Of a stretch of 64,000 nt of DNA, positions 7,539-15,945 are shown piece after piece. A program made the position numbers and the translations under genes. Below the pieces are notes generated by a model. It saw only the letters and a program-made list of their open reading frames with translations. It made no database searches and was not told the DNA's origin. Position 1 is the stretch's first letter; the number at the start of each line of letters is the position of its first letter. This DNA comes from Mycobacterium sp. AZCC_0083 (GTDB taxonomy: Bacteria; Actinomycetota; Actinomycetes; Mycobacteriales; Mycobacteriaceae): assembly GCF_014202335.1 (NCBI RefSeq), contig NZ_JACHGP010000011.1:62001-126000 (forward strand). Reading direction: 5' to 3'.

Positions 7539-9377
7539 CTACAACCCAAACTGCCCCAGCACCCGGCGCACGAAACCCGGCTCATCCACCGGCGGCCGCC
7601 GATCGGCGTACGGCCATGGGTTATGGCGCTCCGGCACCGCCGAGGTTCGTGCCTGCTTGAGTTCCGTCCGCAGGTGCTGACGCAGCTCGTGCAGGCCGGG
7701 ATCGGTCCATCGGTTGTCCGCCTCGATCGCATCGGCGGTGAGGTCGTAGAGCTCCCACTGGTCGTCGAGCGGATCGGTCCGGTAGGCGTCGCCGCCCCTG
7801 CCGTTGGCGGCCAGATGGCGCACGCCAGGCTCGGTCCAGGTGGCCGGATCGTCGAAGGTACGCACCAGCTTCCATAGATGCCCCGCACCGCCTTGGGTCG
7901 AGCGAAGTGACGGGGGATTGCCGGGCGCTTCGGACTCCTCGACCCGCAGCACCAACCCCTCGAAGTTGGCTGCGACGTTGGCGGGAACCTTGATGCGCAG
8001 CGGCGCAGGCGGATTCACCGTACGGCCGAGCTGAGGTGCCGTCGCCGAAGCACCCGTGTCGCCTTCGAGCACGTTGTCGCGTGTCATCAGGTAAACCGCC
8101 CGACCCTCGTCGGCGGACGCCCCATCCACCACCGGCATCAGGTTGCGCCCCGGCAGCGGGTGTACCTCGGAGAAGGACTCGGCAAGCTCGGCGGCCACGG
8201 CGTCGACGTCCACTCCGGCCGCCCCGAGCAGCGTCGGCACCAGGTCGACGTGCGATGTCGGCGCGGTCACCAGCCGAGGCCCGGTGGCGCCATCACCGAT
8301 GCGGGCGATGGTGAACGGCACCCTGGTGGCTTCGTCGTAGAGGTTGAACCACTTCTGGTGCAGCCCGCCGTGCGCACCGAGCAGCTCGCCATGGTCGGAG
8401 GTGCGCACCAATACTGCGTTTTCCGATCCGCCGTCGGTGACCGCCCGGCGCACCCGGTCGATCGGCGCGTCGACCTCGGCATGCAGCCGGTAGTACAGGT
8501 CGCGATACCGCTGCAAGTTGCGCCGATAGCTGCGGCTGACGATCCGCGCTGGGCCGTAACCGGAGTAGTACGCCTCGCGGAACGCGATCTGCGCGGCCGG
8601 TTTTGTGGCGAGGTCCTCGTCGGCGGTTGGCGCCGCGGGAACGTGCGGCGGATGCAGTGGTGAGGCTTGTAATGGGTTGCGCCGCAGCCACGCCGGGAAC
8701 AGCACGATGTCGTGCGGGTTGACGAAGCTGGCGACCAGAAGGAAGGGTCGCAGCGCGTCCTGGTCACCGGCGCGGCGTCGCGCGTACCGGTCCTCGAGCC
8801 AAGCCACCACCCGGTTGGCGATCAACGGGTCCCTGCGGAAACCGCTGTTGGACAGCAACGCTCCGTGTGGTTCGGGCCCGACCCAGCCGGAGAAGCCGTA
8901 CGGGGCAAGCGGATCCGCGTCGACGTACCGTTTCACCGCCGCCGGGTCGACCACGCCGTCGTCGTCGTTGGTGGCCAGCGATTCGCCGGTGGCCGGGTCT
9001 TGGAGATCGGCGTGCGAGATGTGCCACTTGCCGTCGTAGTGGGTGTCGTACCCGGCGGCGCGGAACCAGTTGCCAAGGGTGGGCACCTCGCCGGCCCGCA
9101 GCCAGCGCAGCCGGGAGTCGTCGAAACGCTTGCCGATGCCGTCGGTTTGGGTGACGCCGTGAAGGTCTGGGTACTGGCCGGTGAAGATCGTCGGACGGCT
9201 GGGCACGCAGGCCAGCGAGCCGGTGTAGTGACGGCCGAAGGTCACCCCGTGCTCGTCGAACCAGCGGCGACCGGTCAACGTGCGGTCGCGCCAGGCCTTC
9301 ACGTCGGCAGACTCGTACGGCGGCTCCGCACGCTCCTCGTCGGTCATGACGATGACGATGTCCGGGTGTTCGGTCAC
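7539..9377 (-). CDS. Sulfatase (type I, formylglycine-dependent)
   Basis: The 612-residue protein has the alkaline-phosphatase-superfamily sulfatase layout. The N-terminal MTDEE binds metal. C57-V-P-S-R61, within ACVPSRPTIFTGQYPDLHG, is the C-x-P-S-R signature whose Cys is converted to formylglycine. WHISHADL and RTSDHGELLGAHG supply later metal and substrate residues. It should hydrolyse a sulfate ester; no signal peptide is seen, so it may act in the cytoplasm. The start is GTG 9377, with GGAGG 5 nt upstream. TetR follows 3 bp after it. The maturation enzyme (formylglycine-generating enzyme) is not in this window. Confidence 0.92.
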   Translation of the reverse strand: MTEHPDIVIVMTDEERAEPPYESADVKAWRDRTLTGRRWFDEHGVTFGRHYTGSLACVPSRPTIFTGQYPDLHGVTQTDGIGKRFDDSRLRWLRAGEVPTLGNWFRAAGYDTHYDGKWHISHADLQDPATGESLATNDDDGVVDPAAVKRYVDADPLAPYGFSGWVGPEPHGALLSNSGFRRDPLIANRVVAWLEDRYARRRAGDQDALRPFLLVASFVNPHDIVLFPAWLRRNPLQASPLHPPHVPAAPTADEDLATKPAAQIAFREAYYSGYGPARIVSRSYRRNLQRYRDLYYRLHAEVDAPIDRVRRAVTDGGSENAVLVRTSDHGELLGAHGGLHQKWFNLYDEATRVPFTIARIGDGATGPRLVTAPTSHVDLVPTLLGAAGVDVDAVAAELAESFSEVHPLPGRNLMPVVDGASADEGRAVYLMTRDNVLEGDTGASATAPQLGRTVNPPAPLRIKVPANVAANFEGLVLRVEESEAPGNPPSLRSTQGGAGHLWKLVRTFDDPATWTEPGVRHLAANGRGGDAYRTDPLDDQWELYDLTADAIEADNRWTDPGLHELRQHLRTELKQARTSAVPERHNPWPYADRRPPVDEPGFVRRVLGQFGL

Positions 9378-9391
9378 GGAGTCCTCCAGTC

Positions 9392-9410
9392 GACGGTGCT
9401 GGTCACCGTC
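9392..9410. promoter_or_regulatory. Inverted repeat upstream of the sulfatase
   Basis: GACGGTG-CTGGT-CACCGTC has perfect 7-bp arms and lies 15 bp upstream of the sulfatase start, covering the 5' leader or promoter. It could be an operator for the operon's TetR protein or an mRNA hairpin; the first is preferred because the spacer is short and the position is promoter-proximal. Confidence 0.5.
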
Positions 9411-9606
9411 ATTACGGTAGTCTCACCGACCGCCAACGGAACGTCAGCTCAGGTGATCTCGTCGAGATTGAGCTGAGGGTCGTGATGCGGCGCGGACCAC
9501 GACCCTCACTGCAATCTGAACGTCTCCCGCTCTGCCGACACCGAGATCAATTCTCGACCGTCGGGATGTCATCGACCTGAACCTCGGCGCGAAAGACCGC
9601 GGTCGC

Positions 9607-10059
9607 CTACGGCGCGTTCTTACTTACCTCCAACGTGGCCCGATACTGCTCGAGGGCAATGGCGTCTTCGGGGGTCTGTGGGTACGGCTCGAGTGACAAC
9701 AGCGTGATCTCGTATTCACCGACCTGGGCGGTCTGCGCATTCTGACCGGGAGCTGGGTTGGTGTTGAACGCCACCGTGATTGGCGTGCTTCCCGCCGCTT
9801 GGACGACGACGGCTATCCGCGCCTGCCCGGTCCACACGCATTCGACCTGCGCTGGACAGCGAGAGTCCTCCAACACCTCGTCAAAGTGCAGACGCAGGTT
9901 CTCGCCGGTGATCACCGCGTCCTGCCCGCCAGCTAGGGCGAACGCCTCATTGAGATGGAACTCGACGTCGTCGGCCCGTGCCTCCCGGGCGTGCTGACAG
10001 CCCATCAACACGACGACCAAGACCGTCGCCACTAGCCACACCCGGATCATGCCGGCCAA
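9607..10059 (-). CDS. Putative lipoprotein of unknown function
   Basis: The 150-residue protein has a hydrophobic N-terminus ending in a lipobox-like LMGC (Cys about 21), so it is probably lipid-anchored and extracytoplasmic. The mature part contains SRCPAQVECVWTGQA, a Cys pair in a short pattern that I have seen in many small bacterial exported proteins of unknown role. The rest is predicted beta-rich. ATG at 10050 (MIRVW) is an alternative start. It lies 46 bp downstream of a TetR gene on the same strand, which may place both in one transcript. No function is proposed. Confidence 0.75.
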   Translation of the reverse strand: MAGMIRVWLVATVLVVVLMGCQHAREARADDVEFHLNEAFALAGGQDAVITGENLRLHFDEVLEDSRCPAQVECVWTGQARIAVVVQAAGSTPITVAFNTNPAPGQNAQTAQVGEYEITLLSLEPYPQTPEDAIALEQYRATLEVSKNAP

Positions 10060-10105
10060 CTTAGTCGGCTCGAGAGCGCTCCACGGTGTCTTCGTCGCGT
10101 TGGGG

Positions 10106-10699
10106 TCAATTGCCGAGCAGGGATGCCACCTGTTCGTTCAGTGTTCGCGTCTCCCGTTCGGCGACGAAGTCGTCGCTGGCGGCCACCCTGCCTGCAAAAC
10201 CGTCGAGCAGCAGCAGGATCCACTCGGCGAGCCGTTCGGCGTCCATGTCGACACGGACACGCTGATCCCGTTGCGCGGCACGCACGTTGGACCTCAGCCC
10301 GGCACGGGCGGCTTCGTCGTCGGCACGCAGCGCGCGGGCGATCTCGGGCCGATGGGTGAGCCCGCCGACGACGGAGATGAATCCAGCGGCCCGGGGGTCT
10401 CGCAGACCGGATGCGGCGTGCTCGACGTAGTCGAAGACCACGCGCAGAGGATCGGGCGGATCGGCCGCCTGCTCGAAGAACTCGCGGGTTTCTCCTGTGC
10501 CATGTTCGAGGATCGCCACCAGCAGTGCGTCCTTCGTGGGGAAGTAGTGAAAGAACGTGCCCGATCCGATCCCCGCGGCGCGGCAGATGACCGCGGTGGT
10601 GGCCCCGGCGTAGCCGTGCTCGGCGAAGGCGGTCAGACCGGCGTCGATGATCACGAGGCGGCGGGCGCGATATCGCTGCGGGTCGACTGGACGGGGCAC
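10106..10699 (-). CDS. TetR family transcriptional regulator
   Basis: The 197-residue protein has a typical N-terminal TetR DNA-binding domain: IIDAGLTAFAEHGYAGATTAVICRAAGIGSGTFFHYFPTKDAL, with the recognition helix ending in FHYFPTK. The C-terminal domain is helical and contains GTGETREFFEQAADPPDPL and RLAEWILLLLDGFAGR. It diverges from the interrupted membrane-protein gene that begins at 10746; the 46 bp between the starts contain a short inverted repeat and a promoter, so that gene is the likely target. Confidence 0.93.
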   Translation of the reverse strand: MPRPVDPQRYRARRLVIIDAGLTAFAEHGYAGATTAVICRAAGIGSGTFFHYFPTKDALLVAILEHGTGETREFFEQAADPPDPLRVVFDYVEHAASGLRDPRAAGFISVVGGLTHRPEIARALRADDEAARAGLRSNVRAAQRDQRVRVDMDAERLAEWILLLLDGFAGRVAASDDFVAERETRTLNEQVASLLGN

Positions 10700-10718
10700 C
10701 GCTACATCCTAGTTAATG

Positions 10719-10730
10719 GAGTGGCTACTC
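10719..10730. promoter_or_regulatory. Inverted repeat in the TetR/membrane-protein divergent promoter
   Basis: GAGT-GGCT-ACTC has 4-bp perfect arms plus a paired inner position and lies just 5' of GATAAT at 10732-10737. GATAAT sits 8 nt before GTG 10746 and would direct a leaderless transcript. A bound repressor at this site would block the promoter; the divergent TetR is the natural candidate. Confidence 0.4.
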
Positions 10731-10745
10731 TGATAATGTTACGGC

Positions 10746-11723
10746 GTGGATTCGTCCAGGCGAGCCGCCGTCGCACTCTTCGTCCTTGCCCCGGTGATGG
10801 GGGAGGTCGTCGGCGCGTCGTAACGGTTGAACTCCTTCGCTGAACCGCTGCGTGTCTTGGGCATCGTGTGCTTCTACGGTGCCGGGGTGGTGCTGATCCG
10901 CGAGATCACACAACGGCTGCGTCTGTCCGGGTGGGGTGTCGTGTTGCTCGGATGTGCCTTCGCTCTCGTCGAGGAGGGCCTTGCCCTGCAGACGATCTTC
11001 AACCCCATCGGCATGGACGGGGAGGCGGTGTGTGGAAACGCCTTCGGGGTCAACTGGTTCTGGGCGGTCGTCGTGTCCGGGTATCACGTCGTGTGGAGCG
11101 TGCTGATACCGATCGTGGTGGTCCATCTAGCGTTTCCGCACAGCCGCCGCTCGCCGTGGGTGTCCCGGCGCGCCGCTGGCGCGCTCACCGCGGTATTCGC
11201 CTGCGGGACGGCGATATTCGTGGTGATTTCGCTTCTGCGATCCGACTTCCGGCTGTCCTGGGTGCAAGCTGCAGCCACGATCGTCGTGACGGCGGGGCTG
11301 GTCTTGGCGGCAACGACGTGCAAGGACCGTGGCCGTGCCGCCTCGGCTGCACGCGCACCGGGCCGCATGGTCGTGGGACTGTTCGGGTTGGTGGCGGGCA
11401 TCGGCTGGTTCGTGTTGTTTCTGGCCGCCTTCATCGGCGGTCCAGTCTCATTCGTGTGGTGGACCGCAGGGGCTCTGTCGTTCGCCGCCGCGGTGGCGCT
11501 GGTGCTGCGACGGTGGACAAGGCGGCAATGGACTCCGCGACACCAGCTCGTCCTCTGCTTTGGCGCAGAGATGTCGGCCGCGCTCTTCGGGCTGCTGCTG
11601 GTCGCCCTTGACGGAAACCGCGCGAACATCGCCTTCCAGTGCGTCGTCATCGCGGCGCTCATTGCCGCCTACGTCTCGCTGGACTGGCGGTTGAGCCGCC
11701 AAGAAGCCTTAGAATCAGCTTAG
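10746..11723 (+). pseudogene. Integral membrane protein gene interrupted by an in-frame TAA
   Basis: From GTG 10746 the frame reads MDSSRRAAVALFVLAPVMGE and continues to a TAA at 10821-10823. The same frame then continues without interruption to 11723 as a membrane protein of about eight helices (VLGIVCFYGAGVVLIREITQ and so on). The segment before the stop reads as the natural first helix, and a GATAAT -10 box is placed for leaderless initiation at 10746. The only start after the stop is a TTG at 10827 without a ribosome site, which would remove helix 1. I therefore call it a nonsense-interrupted gene; a sequencing error or a genuine short form from TTG 10827 (298 aa) are the alternatives. 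Function unknown. Confidence 0.6.
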
Positions 11724-11811
11724 ATAACCCTTAGGTTTCTTATTTTTGGCGTACAGTCGTATCGGAGGTCGCTCCAGCGGACTGCGGCGACCTCGCGACG
11801 AGGAGGTGCGT

Positions 11812-13242
11812 GTGCGACAGCTCGGCGATAGTGCGGTTGTTCTGGGGGCCGGTATGGCCGGTCTGCTTGCCGCCGGCGTGCTTTCGGAGTTCTACAACAC
11901 GGTCACCGTGGTCGAGCGGGACCAATTGCCCGGTCGCCCCCTTCAGCGCAAGGGAATTCGACAGGGCGAGCATTTGCACAGTCTGTTGAGCCGCGGCACG
12001 CACACACTGGAATACCTCTTTCCCGGGCTTCTCGACGAACTCGTCGCGGACGGCGCCAACGTCCTCGACGACGGCGACCTGTCGCGCATCGACGCGCGTT
12101 TCGGTCCGTACGGATTCAACCGCTCACAGAAGCTCGCAGATCCCGAGGCGCTGGTCATGTACCTGGCGAGCCGGCCATTCGTGGAGTTCCACGTCCGCCG
12201 CCGCGTCCAGGCTCTCGGCAACGTGAGATTCCTCGACGACCACGACGTGGTGGAACCGATCGCCGCCATCCCGGACCGCGTCACGGGCGTCCGACTGGTC
12301 GACCGCGCCACCGGCGATGACACGCCATTGAAAGCCGATCTGGTGGTCGACGCCATGGGACGGGCCGCACGCACACCGGCCTTCCTCGAGAAGCTCGGCT
12401 ACGGCCGACCGGAAGAACGGCGGTCCACCGCCAACGCCACCTACTCGAGTCAGTTGCTGCACATCCCCGAAGGCATGATCGCCGAGAAGATGACGTTCTT
12501 TCCTGGCAAGTCGACGCGCGGTGGGTTGGCTGCCTACGAAGACGGTGCGTGGATGCTCACGGCGGGCCGCTTGGCCATCGACACCGATCCGCCGACCGAC
12601 CTCGCGGGCATGATCGGGCTCGTCGAGCAGAGCGCGCCGCCTCGTGTCCTGGACGCGCTCCGGTCTGCGCAACCCCTGAGTGACGTGTCCGTGTTCCGCT
12701 ATTCCGGCGCCGTGTGGCGACGCTATGACCAGATGCCCCGCTTCCCCGAGGGACTCCTGGTCGTCGGTGACGCCTTGTGCAGCCTCAATCCCATCTACGG
12801 GCAGGGCATGACGATGGCAGCTTTGGAAGCCGTTGCGTTGCAAGAGCATCTACTCCATCCCGATGCGACGCCGCAGCAATTCTTCAAGGACGCCGTCAAG
12901 CACATCGGGCCGACGTGGGCGATGAATCAGGCCAACGATCGCGAGTCGACGCCCGTGCACGGTCGTCGTTCGCTGAAGTCGCGCCTTAGGAACTGGAGCA
13001 TGAACCAGACGATGAAGGCCGCCGAGAACGACATCGTGCTCACTGAACGCTTGTTGCGGGTGGTCAACCTCGTCGACCCGCCCAGCAGGCTAAGAGATCC
13101 GGCCCTGCTAGGGCGAGCGGTCCTCGGCAACATGCGGCGCGGGCGGGCCGACCCGGCGCACACGCTCGCTCCGCGCCTGCCACGGCCGGTCGAACGCGCG
13201 CAGGGTCGACCAGGGCCCCGCGGGCTAATCGCTGGCGGGTAG
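11812..13242 (+). CDS. FAD-dependent oxidoreductase (geranylgeranyl-reductase/halogenase-like)
   Basis: The 476-residue protein opens with a Rossmann dinucleotide motif, VVLGAGMAGLLAAGVL (GxGxxG), at residues about 8-23. RATGDD...KADLVVDAMGRAARTP and EGLLVVGDALCSLNPIYGQGMT (the second FAD-binding motif, GDA) place it in the p-hydroxybenzoate-hydroxylase-like flavoprotein fold. The substrate is not evident. GTG 11812 is chosen because AGGAGG at 11801-11806 sits 5 nt upstream; the frame is open back to 11746, but that part encodes an atypical basic stretch. Its 3' end overlaps the convergent 100-aa gene by 18 bp. Confidence 0.88.
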   Translation: MRQLGDSAVVLGAGMAGLLAAGVLSEFYNTVTVVERDQLPGRPLQRKGIRQGEHLHSLLSRGTHTLEYLFPGLLDELVADGANVLDDGDLSRIDARFGPYGFNRSQKLADPEALVMYLASRPFVEFHVRRRVQALGNVRFLDDHDVVEPIAAIPDRVTGVRLVDRATGDDTPLKADLVVDAMGRAARTPAFLEKLGYGRPEERRSTANATYSSQLLHIPEGMIAEKMTFFPGKSTRGGLAAYEDGAWMLTAGRLAIDTDPPTDLAGMIGLVEQSAPPRVLDALRSAQPLSDVSVFRYSGAVWRRYDQMPRFPEGLLVVGDALCSLNPIYGQGMTMAALEAVALQEHLLHPDATPQQFFKDAVKHIGPTWAMNQANDRESTPVHGRRSLKSRLRNWSMNQTMKAAENDIVLTERLLRVVNLVDPPSRLRDPALLGRAVLGNMRRGRADPAHTLAPRLPRPVERAQGRPGPRGLIAGG

Positions 13243-13527
13243 GGGCTTGGCTTCCTTGATCGCTAGCGGGGTCGAGCCGACGCTCAGCGTGCCCTTGCCC
13301 GCCTTGGTCACCAGCACCTCGGCGCCGGTGTCGTCGACGTAGCGCTTGCCCATCAGGTTGCCCTCGGACAGTGCCGGGTCGAGCGTCGGGCCCGAAGCCA
13401 CCGTTGCGCCGATCGGCACCATGGGCGCACCACCGGCACGCAGGTCGTCGAGGCTTTCGGCACTGCGCACCACGATCACCTGTGTGTCGCACACCTGGCT
13501 CTGCAGGCGGCTGCCGTTCTTGATCAT
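13225..13527 (-). CDS. Conserved hypothetical protein, 100 aa
   Basis: This small soluble protein begins MIKNGSRLQSQVCDTQVIVV and ends rich in Lys/Pro. No catalytic motif, signal or membrane segment is seen. A strong GAGGAG lies 5 nt before the ATG at 13527, supporting a real gene. It diverges from the enoyl-CoA hydratase gene, sharing the short promoter region 13528-13597. The function is not recognised. Confidence 0.75.
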   Translation of the reverse strand: MIKNGSRLQSQVCDTQVIVVRSAESLDDLRAGGAPMVPIGATVASGPTLDPALSEGNLMGKRYVDDTGAEVLVTKAGKGTLSVGSTPLAIKEAKPLPASD

Positions 13528-13597
13528 GCTGGCTCCTCGGTCGTGAATCCCACACCCCCTGCCGCAATACCCCTACCAACGGAATAACGTGCGAAAC

Positions 13598-14506
13598 ATG
13601 GCCGACTATCGCTTCGTCACGTACGAGACCCTCGACGAGGGCACCATCGCCCGCATCATGCTCAACCGACCGGACCAGCGCAATGCGCAGCAACGCGGGC
13701 TGCTCGTCGAGCTCAACGAAGCGTTCCTCGAGGCGGAGTCCGACGACAAGGTCCGCGTCGTGATCCTCGGCGGCAACGGGCCGATGTTCTCCTCCGGCCA
13801 CGACCTGGGGTCGAAGCAATCGATGTCGGAGTACGCGCCAGGCCCCGATCAGCATCCGAGCTTCGGTGTGAACGGAGCGACACGTGAGGCCGCCGAGAAG
13901 CTCATGCTTCAGGAGTGGCACTACTTCTTCGACAACACCCGCCGGTGGCGCAACCTCCGCAAGATCACCGTCGCGCAGGTCCACGGCGAGGTGTACGCCG
14001 CCGCGCTCATGCTGATGTGGTCCTGTGACCTGATCGTGGCAGCGGAAGGCACCCGCTTCGCCGACGTGGTCGGTACTCGGTTGGGCATGTGCGGCGTCGA
14101 GTACTTCGCCCACCCGTGGGAGTTCGGTGCGCGAAAGACCAAGGAGCTCATGCTCACCGGCGATTCCCTGTCGGTCGACGAGGCTTATCAGCTCGGGATG
14201 GTGTCGAAGGTGTTCCCCGCCGACGAGCTGACCGACCGCACGTTGGAGTTCGCCCGCCGCATCGCGAAGGTGCCCACGATGGCGGCGCTGCTGATCAAGG
14301 AATCGGTGAACCAGACCCAGGACAACCAGGGCTTTCACAACTCATTGAACGCGTGCTTCACGCTGCACCAGCTCAATCACGGCCACTGGACGCAGGTGCA
14401 CGGTGGCGGCTTCCCGGTCGCCAACGAGTCCGACGGCATTCCGAACTGGCGCGAGGCGCCGCCGGTGGTCAACGCGGTCAAGGACAAGGTAAGAGCGGAC
14501 GGCTGA
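13598..14506 (+). CDS. Enoyl-CoA hydratase/isomerase (crotonase family)
   Basis: The 302-residue protein has the crotonase fold. IARIMLNRPDQRNAQ lies at the CoA-binding N-terminus; GNGPMFSSGHDLGS forms the first oxyanion-hole loop; VHGEVYAAALMLMWSCDLIVAA replaces the usual G-G-G oxyanion pattern; ADVVGTRLGMCGVEYF covers the active-site region. The family hydrates enoyl-CoAs or isomerises double bonds; the less canonical second loop makes the exact reaction uncertain. GTG 13589 is an alternative start 3 codons upstream. At about 300 aa it is longer than the common 260-aa hydratases, through an extended loop after GSKQ. Confidence 0.88.
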   Translation: MADYRFVTYETLDEGTIARIMLNRPDQRNAQQRGLLVELNEAFLEAESDDKVRVVILGGNGPMFSSGHDLGSKQSMSEYAPGPDQHPSFGVNGATREAAEKLMLQEWHYFFDNTRRWRNLRKITVAQVHGEVYAAALMLMWSCDLIVAAEGTRFADVVGTRLGMCGVEYFAHPWEFGARKTKELMLTGDSLSVDEAYQLGMVSKVFPADELTDRTLEFARRIAKVPTMAALLIKESVNQTQDNQGFHNSLNACFTLHQLNHGHWTQVHGGGFPVANESDGIPNWREAPPVVNAVKDKVRADG

Positions 14507-14594
14507 CGGTTCCTTCCCGTTGAGGTAGCACTCACGCACACGAGGTTCGAGAGCGGCGCGCCATCACCGCTATCTCAACGCCGTTCGCGGTCCT

Positions 14595-14837
14595 TTGCCC
14601 GTCAAGGCGGCAACCGCCGCAGCAGCAGCACTATTGATCTTGGGTGCGGGGGCTCTCTCGACGGCACCGCCGGCCGCCGCTGACGGCTGCGGGAACGTGG
14701 TGGTATGGGGCAATGGCGGCGGTCAATGCGACGGGCCGTTCTATGAGGACGGAAGTTTCCAGCGCTGCGTCACCGTGTACGTGCTTGGCATCGGCGGCAC
14801 CAACTGTTTCCTAGTGCCGCCACCACCGCCGCCCTAA
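14595..14837 (+). CDS. Small secreted Cys/Gly-containing protein
   Basis: The 80-residue protein has a signal peptide (VKAATAAAAALLILGAGALS) with a likely cleavage after PPAAA, leaving about 50 residues. The mature part begins DGCGNVVVWGNGGGQCDG, has four Cys residues that could form two disulfides, and ends in six or more prolines. The only plausible start is TTG 14595; no ATG or GTG is available in frame, so the start is weakly supported. It is convergent with galK. Function unknown; small exported proteins of this style are common in mycobacteria. Confidence 0.55.
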   Translation: MPVKAATAAAAALLILGAGALSTAPPAAADGCGNVVVWGNGGGQCDGPFYEDGSFQRCVTVYVLGIGGTNCFLVPPPPPP

Positions 14838-15940
14838 CGCCCCTCCCGGCCTGCGCCCGCGCCGGCGTGAGTGCGGGTGATGGCCGGATCGACGAAGCCG
14901 GCGTCGCGGGTTGCCCGGCGTACCGCGTCGGTGACCGCGTCCTGCTTGGCGGCCGGCACCAGGGCGATCACGCAGCCGCCGAAGCCGCCTCCGGTCATGC
15001 GCGCTCCGAGTGCCCCGGCCGCCACCGCGGTGTCGGCGATGAGATCGATGTGGTCCGTGGTGATGGCGAAGTCGTCGCGCATCGATGCTTGCGAGGCGGT
15101 GAAGATCTGGCCCACCTGGGTGAAGTCGGAATCCCGCAGCGCTGCAACGACATCGAGAACCCGTTGGTTGTCTGTGAGGATGTGGCGGGCGCGGCGGGCA
15201 TCGACCGGGTCGTGCACCGCCGCCAGGGCCGACGGACCGCCGGGCTGTGCCTCCCGCAGTGAGGAGAATCCCAGATCGGCGGCCGCACGTTCGCAGGCCT
15301 TGCGGCGTTCGGCGTATTCGCCGCCCGCGTGGCGGTGCGGGGCGCGGGAGTTGATCAGCAGCAGCGCGATGCCGGAGGCGTCGGGATCGAACGGCACTGG
15401 CGCGACGGTGGTATCGCGAAAGTCGATCAGCATGGCGTGGTGCGGCGCACCGAACAGCGACGCCAGTTGGTCCAGCAGACCCGTTGGGGCGCCGACGTAG
15501 TCGTTCTCGGCGTGCTGCGCGATCCGTGCCATGTCGATGCGGTCCACGTCGACGCCGGCGGCGGTGACCAGTGCGCCGAGGGCCGCGCACTCGAGCGCCG
15601 CCGACGAGGCCAGCCCCGATCCCATCTCCACCCCACTGGTGACGTCGAGGACGCCGCCGGGAATCCGGTGCCCGGCGCGGCTCAGCGCCCACACCACCCC
15701 CGCGGCGTAGGCCGCCCAGCCGGTGACTTCGCCGGGGGAGGTGCCGAGCGGAATCCTCGCCTCACCGTCGTCGCGATCACTGCGCACCGTGATCGCATCG
15801 CCGTCGCCGGGTTGGAAGGTCGCCACCGTGCGCTCCGGCAGCGCGATGGGCAAGGCGAAACCCAGGTTGTAGTCGGTGTGTTCACCGATCAGGTTGATCC
15901 GGCCCGGTGCGGAGTACGTGATCGTGCGGTTGGCGTCCAT
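14834..15940 (-). CDS. galK: Galactokinase
   Basis: The 368-residue GHMP kinase phosphorylates galactose at O1 with ATP, the first step of the Leloir pathway. GRINLIGEHTDYNLGFALP is the galactokinase signature, VEMGSGLASSAALECA is the GHMP phosphate-binding loop, and GARMTGGGFGGCVIAL is the C-terminal GHMP motif. ATG 15940 follows GGGAGG by 10 nt; GTG 15949 overlaps the galT stop codon and is the alternative. It is directly downstream of galT, with which it is translationally coupled or nearly so. Confidence 0.96.
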   Translation of the reverse strand: MDANRTITYSAPGRINLIGEHTDYNLGFALPIALPERTVATFQPGDGDAITVRSDRDDGEARIPLGTSPGEVTGWAAYAAGVVWALSRAGHRIPGGVLDVTSGVEMGSGLASSAALECAALGALVTAAGVDVDRIDMARIAQHAENDYVGAPTGLLDQLASLFGAPHHAMLIDFRDTTVAPVPFDPDASGIALLLINSRAPHRHAGGEYAERRKACERAAADLGFSSLREAQPGGPSALAAVHDPVDARRARHILTDNQRVLDVVAALRDSDFTQVGQIFTASQASMRDDFAITTDHIDLIADTAVAAGALGARMTGGGFGGCVIALVPAAKQDAVTDAVRRATRDAGFVDPAITRTHAGAGAGREGR

Positions 15941-15945
15941 GGCGT

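Noticed and set aside
9541..9560. GAGATCAATTCTC downstream of the sulfatase promoter
   Set aside because: The spacing and left arm do not fit GAGAAT-N3-ATTCTC.
13064..14338. 424-codon minus-strand frame over the enoyl-CoA hydratase gene
   Set aside because: It is antisense to a clear crotonase gene and includes the small 13225-13527 gene in another frame; no recognisable domain.
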